NCBI GenBank assembly: GCA_003445895.1
Contig: DMCD01000056.1
Span: 1-7,190 of the forward strand
Reading direction: 5' to 3'
DNA: 7,190 bases
Origin: Lachnoclostridium sp.
GTDB taxonomy: Bacteria; Bacillota; Clostridia; Lachnospirales; Lachnospiraceae
Part shown: positions 5,757 to 7,190 of the stretch, piece by piece
How the letters are laid out: each line of letters begins with the position of its first letter
How positions within the stretch are numbered: position 1 is the first letter of the stretch
Position numbers and translations under genes: made by a program
The notes under the pieces: generated by a model
Databases searched by the model: none
Told to the model about the DNA's origin: nothing
The model's input: only the letters and a program-made list of their open reading frames with translations

Positions 5757-5763
5757 CTCACCT
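5757..5763 (-). promoter_or_regulatory. gpsA ribosome binding site (start choice)
   Basis: AGGTGAG on the minus strand, 4 bases before the ATG at 5752. It is an imperfect Shine-Dalgarno and contains the alternative in-frame GTG (5761-5759). For that GTG, the AAAGG upstream would be only 3 bases away, which is too close. The ATG is favoured, but the two starts differ by only three residues and the choice is not certain. Confidence 0.5.
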
Positions 5764-5767
5764 GCCT

Positions 5768-6403
5768 TTACTTTTTGCTGAAACTGATCTTATTCTCCGT
5801 TCCGGAAAGGAGACGGCCGATATTTGCATGATGCCGCTGAATGGCCAGTCCCGTGAGGAACAGGGTGATGGCATACACCTCCGGGCAGTTTCCCGGAAGC
5901 ACGTTATAATACCCCTTCCAGCAGAAATAAATATTCATCACGCCGAAGGCGATGGAAACGAGAATCGATCCCAGGGATACAAAGCGTGTCAGATAGACTA
6001 CCGCGACAAATATCAGAAGACAGACCGCGGTGATCCGAAGGTCCATGGCTGTGAGAATACCCGCCATGGAGGCGATTCCCTTGCCTCCCTTGAAATTCAT
6101 ATAAAACGGGAAGTCATGACCGAGCGTCACGCCCAGACCTGCATACATGGCGTAGAGGTCCCCGTTGCCGGTACCTCCGAACAGCTTCCTGGCGATGAAC
6201 ATGGCAACGACCGCCTTGAAAAAGTCTCCCAGAAACACAATCAGCGCGGACTTTACGCCGAACACGCGGAGAATGTTCGTGGATCCTGCATTGCCGCTCC
6301 CGTGCTGGCGAATATCCGTATTCTTTACGAATTTCCCGTAGAGATAGCCCGACTGCAGAAGGCCGAACACATATCCGATAAGAAGACTGATGACCCGTTC
6401 CAT
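5768..6403 (-). CDS. plsY: Acyl-phosphate:glycerol-3-phosphate acyltransferase PlsY
   Basis: Membrane enzyme that transfers an acyl chain from acyl-phosphate (made by PlsX) to position 1 of glycerol-3-phosphate, giving lysophosphatidate, the first committed step of phospholipid synthesis in most Gram-positive bacteria. It has 211 residues, near the usual 200-210. All three conserved motifs are present: GSGNAGSTN (35-43), GHDFPFYMNFKGGKGIAS (95-112, with GGKG), and RHHANIGRLLSGTENK (190-205). Hydrophobic segments lie at about 4-23, 51-70, 83-98, 112-138, 143-161 and 175-188. The ATG at 6403 has AAAGGAGG 7 bases upstream. It lies 26 bases after der and 15 before gpsA, which supplies its substrate. 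Confidence 0.97.
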   Translation of the reverse strand: MERVISLLIGYVFGLLQSGYLYGKFVKNTDIRQHGSGNAGSTNILRVFGVKSALIVFLGDFFKAVVAMFIARKLFGGTGNGDLYAMYAGLGVTLGHDFPFYMNFKGGKGIASMAGILTAMDLRITAVCLLIFVAVVYLTRFVSLGSILVSIAFGVMNIYFCWKGYYNVLPGNCPEVYAITLFLTGLAIQRHHANIGRLLSGTENKISFSKK

Positions 6404-6429
6404 AACATTCCCTCCTTTGAAACCGGCAG

Positions 6430-7190
6430 CTACTGCTTATCCTTCTTTTCTCTTATGATAAACTTCAGCGATGTTCCGGAGAAGCCGAAGGCATCGCGGA
6501 TTTTATTCTCAATATACCTGGTATAGGAGAAATGCATCAGCTTTTTATCATTTACAAAGATGACAAAAGTCGGCGGTTTCACACCTATCTGGGTCATGTA
6601 ATACAGCTTCAGTCTCCGGCCCTTGTCGGACGGCGGCTGATTCATCGCCACCGCATCGGCCAGAATCTCATTGAGAACACCGGTGGAGACCCGGAGAGAC
6701 TGGCTCTGGCGGACCAGGTCAATGGTCTCAAAGAGCTTGCCCAGTCGGAGACCGGTCTTTGCGGAGATGAACAGATACTCCGCATAGGGCATGAAGGAAA
6801 GGACCGAGCGGATCTTATCCCGGTATTCATAGATGGTCTTGTCATCCTTCTCGATGGCATCCCACTTGTTGACCACCACCACGATGCCCTTGCCCCGCTC
6901 ATGGGCAATGCCCGCAATCTTGGCGTCCTGTTCGGTGACGCCCTCCACCGCGTCAATCATGACAACGACGATGTCGGCCCGCTCTACGGCGCTTACCGTG
7001 CGGATGATGGAAAACCGTTCGATCTCTTCGGTGATCTTGTTCTTCCGGCGAAGGCCGGCCGTATCGATAAAGACATATTCCGTGCCTTCGTGCTCCACCG
7101 GCGTATCCACCGCATCTCTTGTGGTGCCCGCGATATCGGACACGATCAGGCGGTTTTCTCCGAGGAGTTTATTAATAAGGGAAGACTTTC
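6430..7190 (-). CDS. der: Ribosome biogenesis GTPase Der, C-terminal part (5' end beyond window)
   Basis: Tandem-domain GTPase (EngA) that acts in late 50S ribosomal subunit assembly. The window holds 252 residues: the second GTPase domain and the C-terminal KH-like domain; the first GTPase domain lies beyond the right edge. The frame opens at the edge with KSSLINKLLG, the end of Walker A (the cut codon ends in GA, consistent with the Gly of GKS). Then come IVSDIAGTTRDAVDT (G2), DTAG (G3, visible residues 42-45) followed by LRRKNKI, NKWD (G4, 107-110) and SAK (G5, 142-144). The KH-like part runs from about 185 (PPSDKGRRLKLYYMTQ) through PPTFVIFVND to FSGTSLKF, ending in a lysine-rich tail. 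The GTG at 7143 is an internal valine, not the start. The gene is followed closely by plsY, with no terminator in the 26-base gap. Confidence 0.96.
   Translation of the reverse strand, partial: KSSLINKLLGENRLIVSDIAGTTRDAVDTPVEHEGTEYVFIDTAGLRRKNKITEEIERFSIIRTVSAVERADIVVVMIDAVEGVTEQDAKIAGIAHERGKGIVVVVNKWDAIEKDDKTIYEYRDKIRSVLSFMPYAEYLFISAKTGLRLGKLFETIDLVRQSQSLRVSTGVLNEILADAVAMNQPPSDKGRRLKLYYMTQIGVKPPTFVIFVNDKKLMHFSYTRYIENKIRDAFGFSGTSLKFIIREKKDKQ

Noticed and set aside
5345..6526. A 393-codon open frame on the plus strand
   Set aside because: It runs antisense through plsY and most of gpsA, both with complete family motifs. Its translation is rich in His, Gln, Gly and Arg, has no recognisable domain, and has no clear ribosome binding site; it is a by-product of codon bias on the other strand.
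7141..7143. GTG at 7143 as the der start
   Set aside because: The frame is open to the window edge and the residues before it (KSSLINKLLGENRLI) are the conserved continuation of Walker A in the second Der GTPase domain, so this codon is an internal valine.
1..7190. Mobile element, CRISPR array, defence or toxin-antitoxin genes
   Set aside because: No transposase-like or defence-like protein, no regularly spaced repeats, no tRNA-like or attachment-site repeats and no compositional break within coding DNA were seen on either strand.

Overview
The window looks like a chromosomal segment of a Gram-positive anaerobe of the Bacillota, most likely class Clostridia and perhaps Lachnospiraceae. This is inferred from strong AGGAGG-type ribosome binding sites before nearly every gene, a Cys-anchored lipoprotein as the ABC binding protein, an Ala/Glu-rich linker after the lipobox, a near-consensus sigma-A promoter, and the PlsY acyl-phosphate route of phospholipid synthesis next to der and gpsA. 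Coding DNA is moderately GC-rich; the one long intergenic region is strongly AT-rich. I cannot name a genus from sequence alone. Every supported gene is on the minus strand, so the text reads from the right end of the window to the left.

Right block (about 7190 to 4742): a housekeeping cluster der (5' end beyond the window), plsY and gpsA, with gaps of 26 and 15 bases and no promoter or terminator seen between the genes. Der is a ribosome-assembly GTPase. GpsA makes sn-glycerol-3-phosphate and PlsY acylates it, so the last two genes are consecutive steps at the start of phospholipid synthesis.

Middle (4741 to 4533): a 209-base AT-rich intergenic region. It holds an inverted repeat after gpsA, a dyad overlapping the -35 box, a perfect-consensus sigma-A promoter (TTGACA, 17 bases, TATAAT) and a stem-loop at the predicted 5' end of the liv transcript.

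Left block (4532 to 1): a complete livJ-livH-livM-livG and the first 149 codons of livF, a branched-chain-amino-acid-type (HAAT family) ABC importer. LivJ is the lipoprotein receptor, LivH and LivM the membrane subunits, LivG and LivF the ATPases. A strong GC-rich hairpin sits in the 121-base gap between livJ and livH and probably sets receptor output above permease output. From livH onward the genes are 1 to 10 bases apart and probably translationally coupled.

I found no mobile element, CRISPR array, tRNA, rRNA, toxin-antitoxin or defence gene, and no sign of an undescribed system. The points worth a second look are regulatory: the liv promoter architecture, the livJ-livH hairpin, and the ligand specificity of LivJ.
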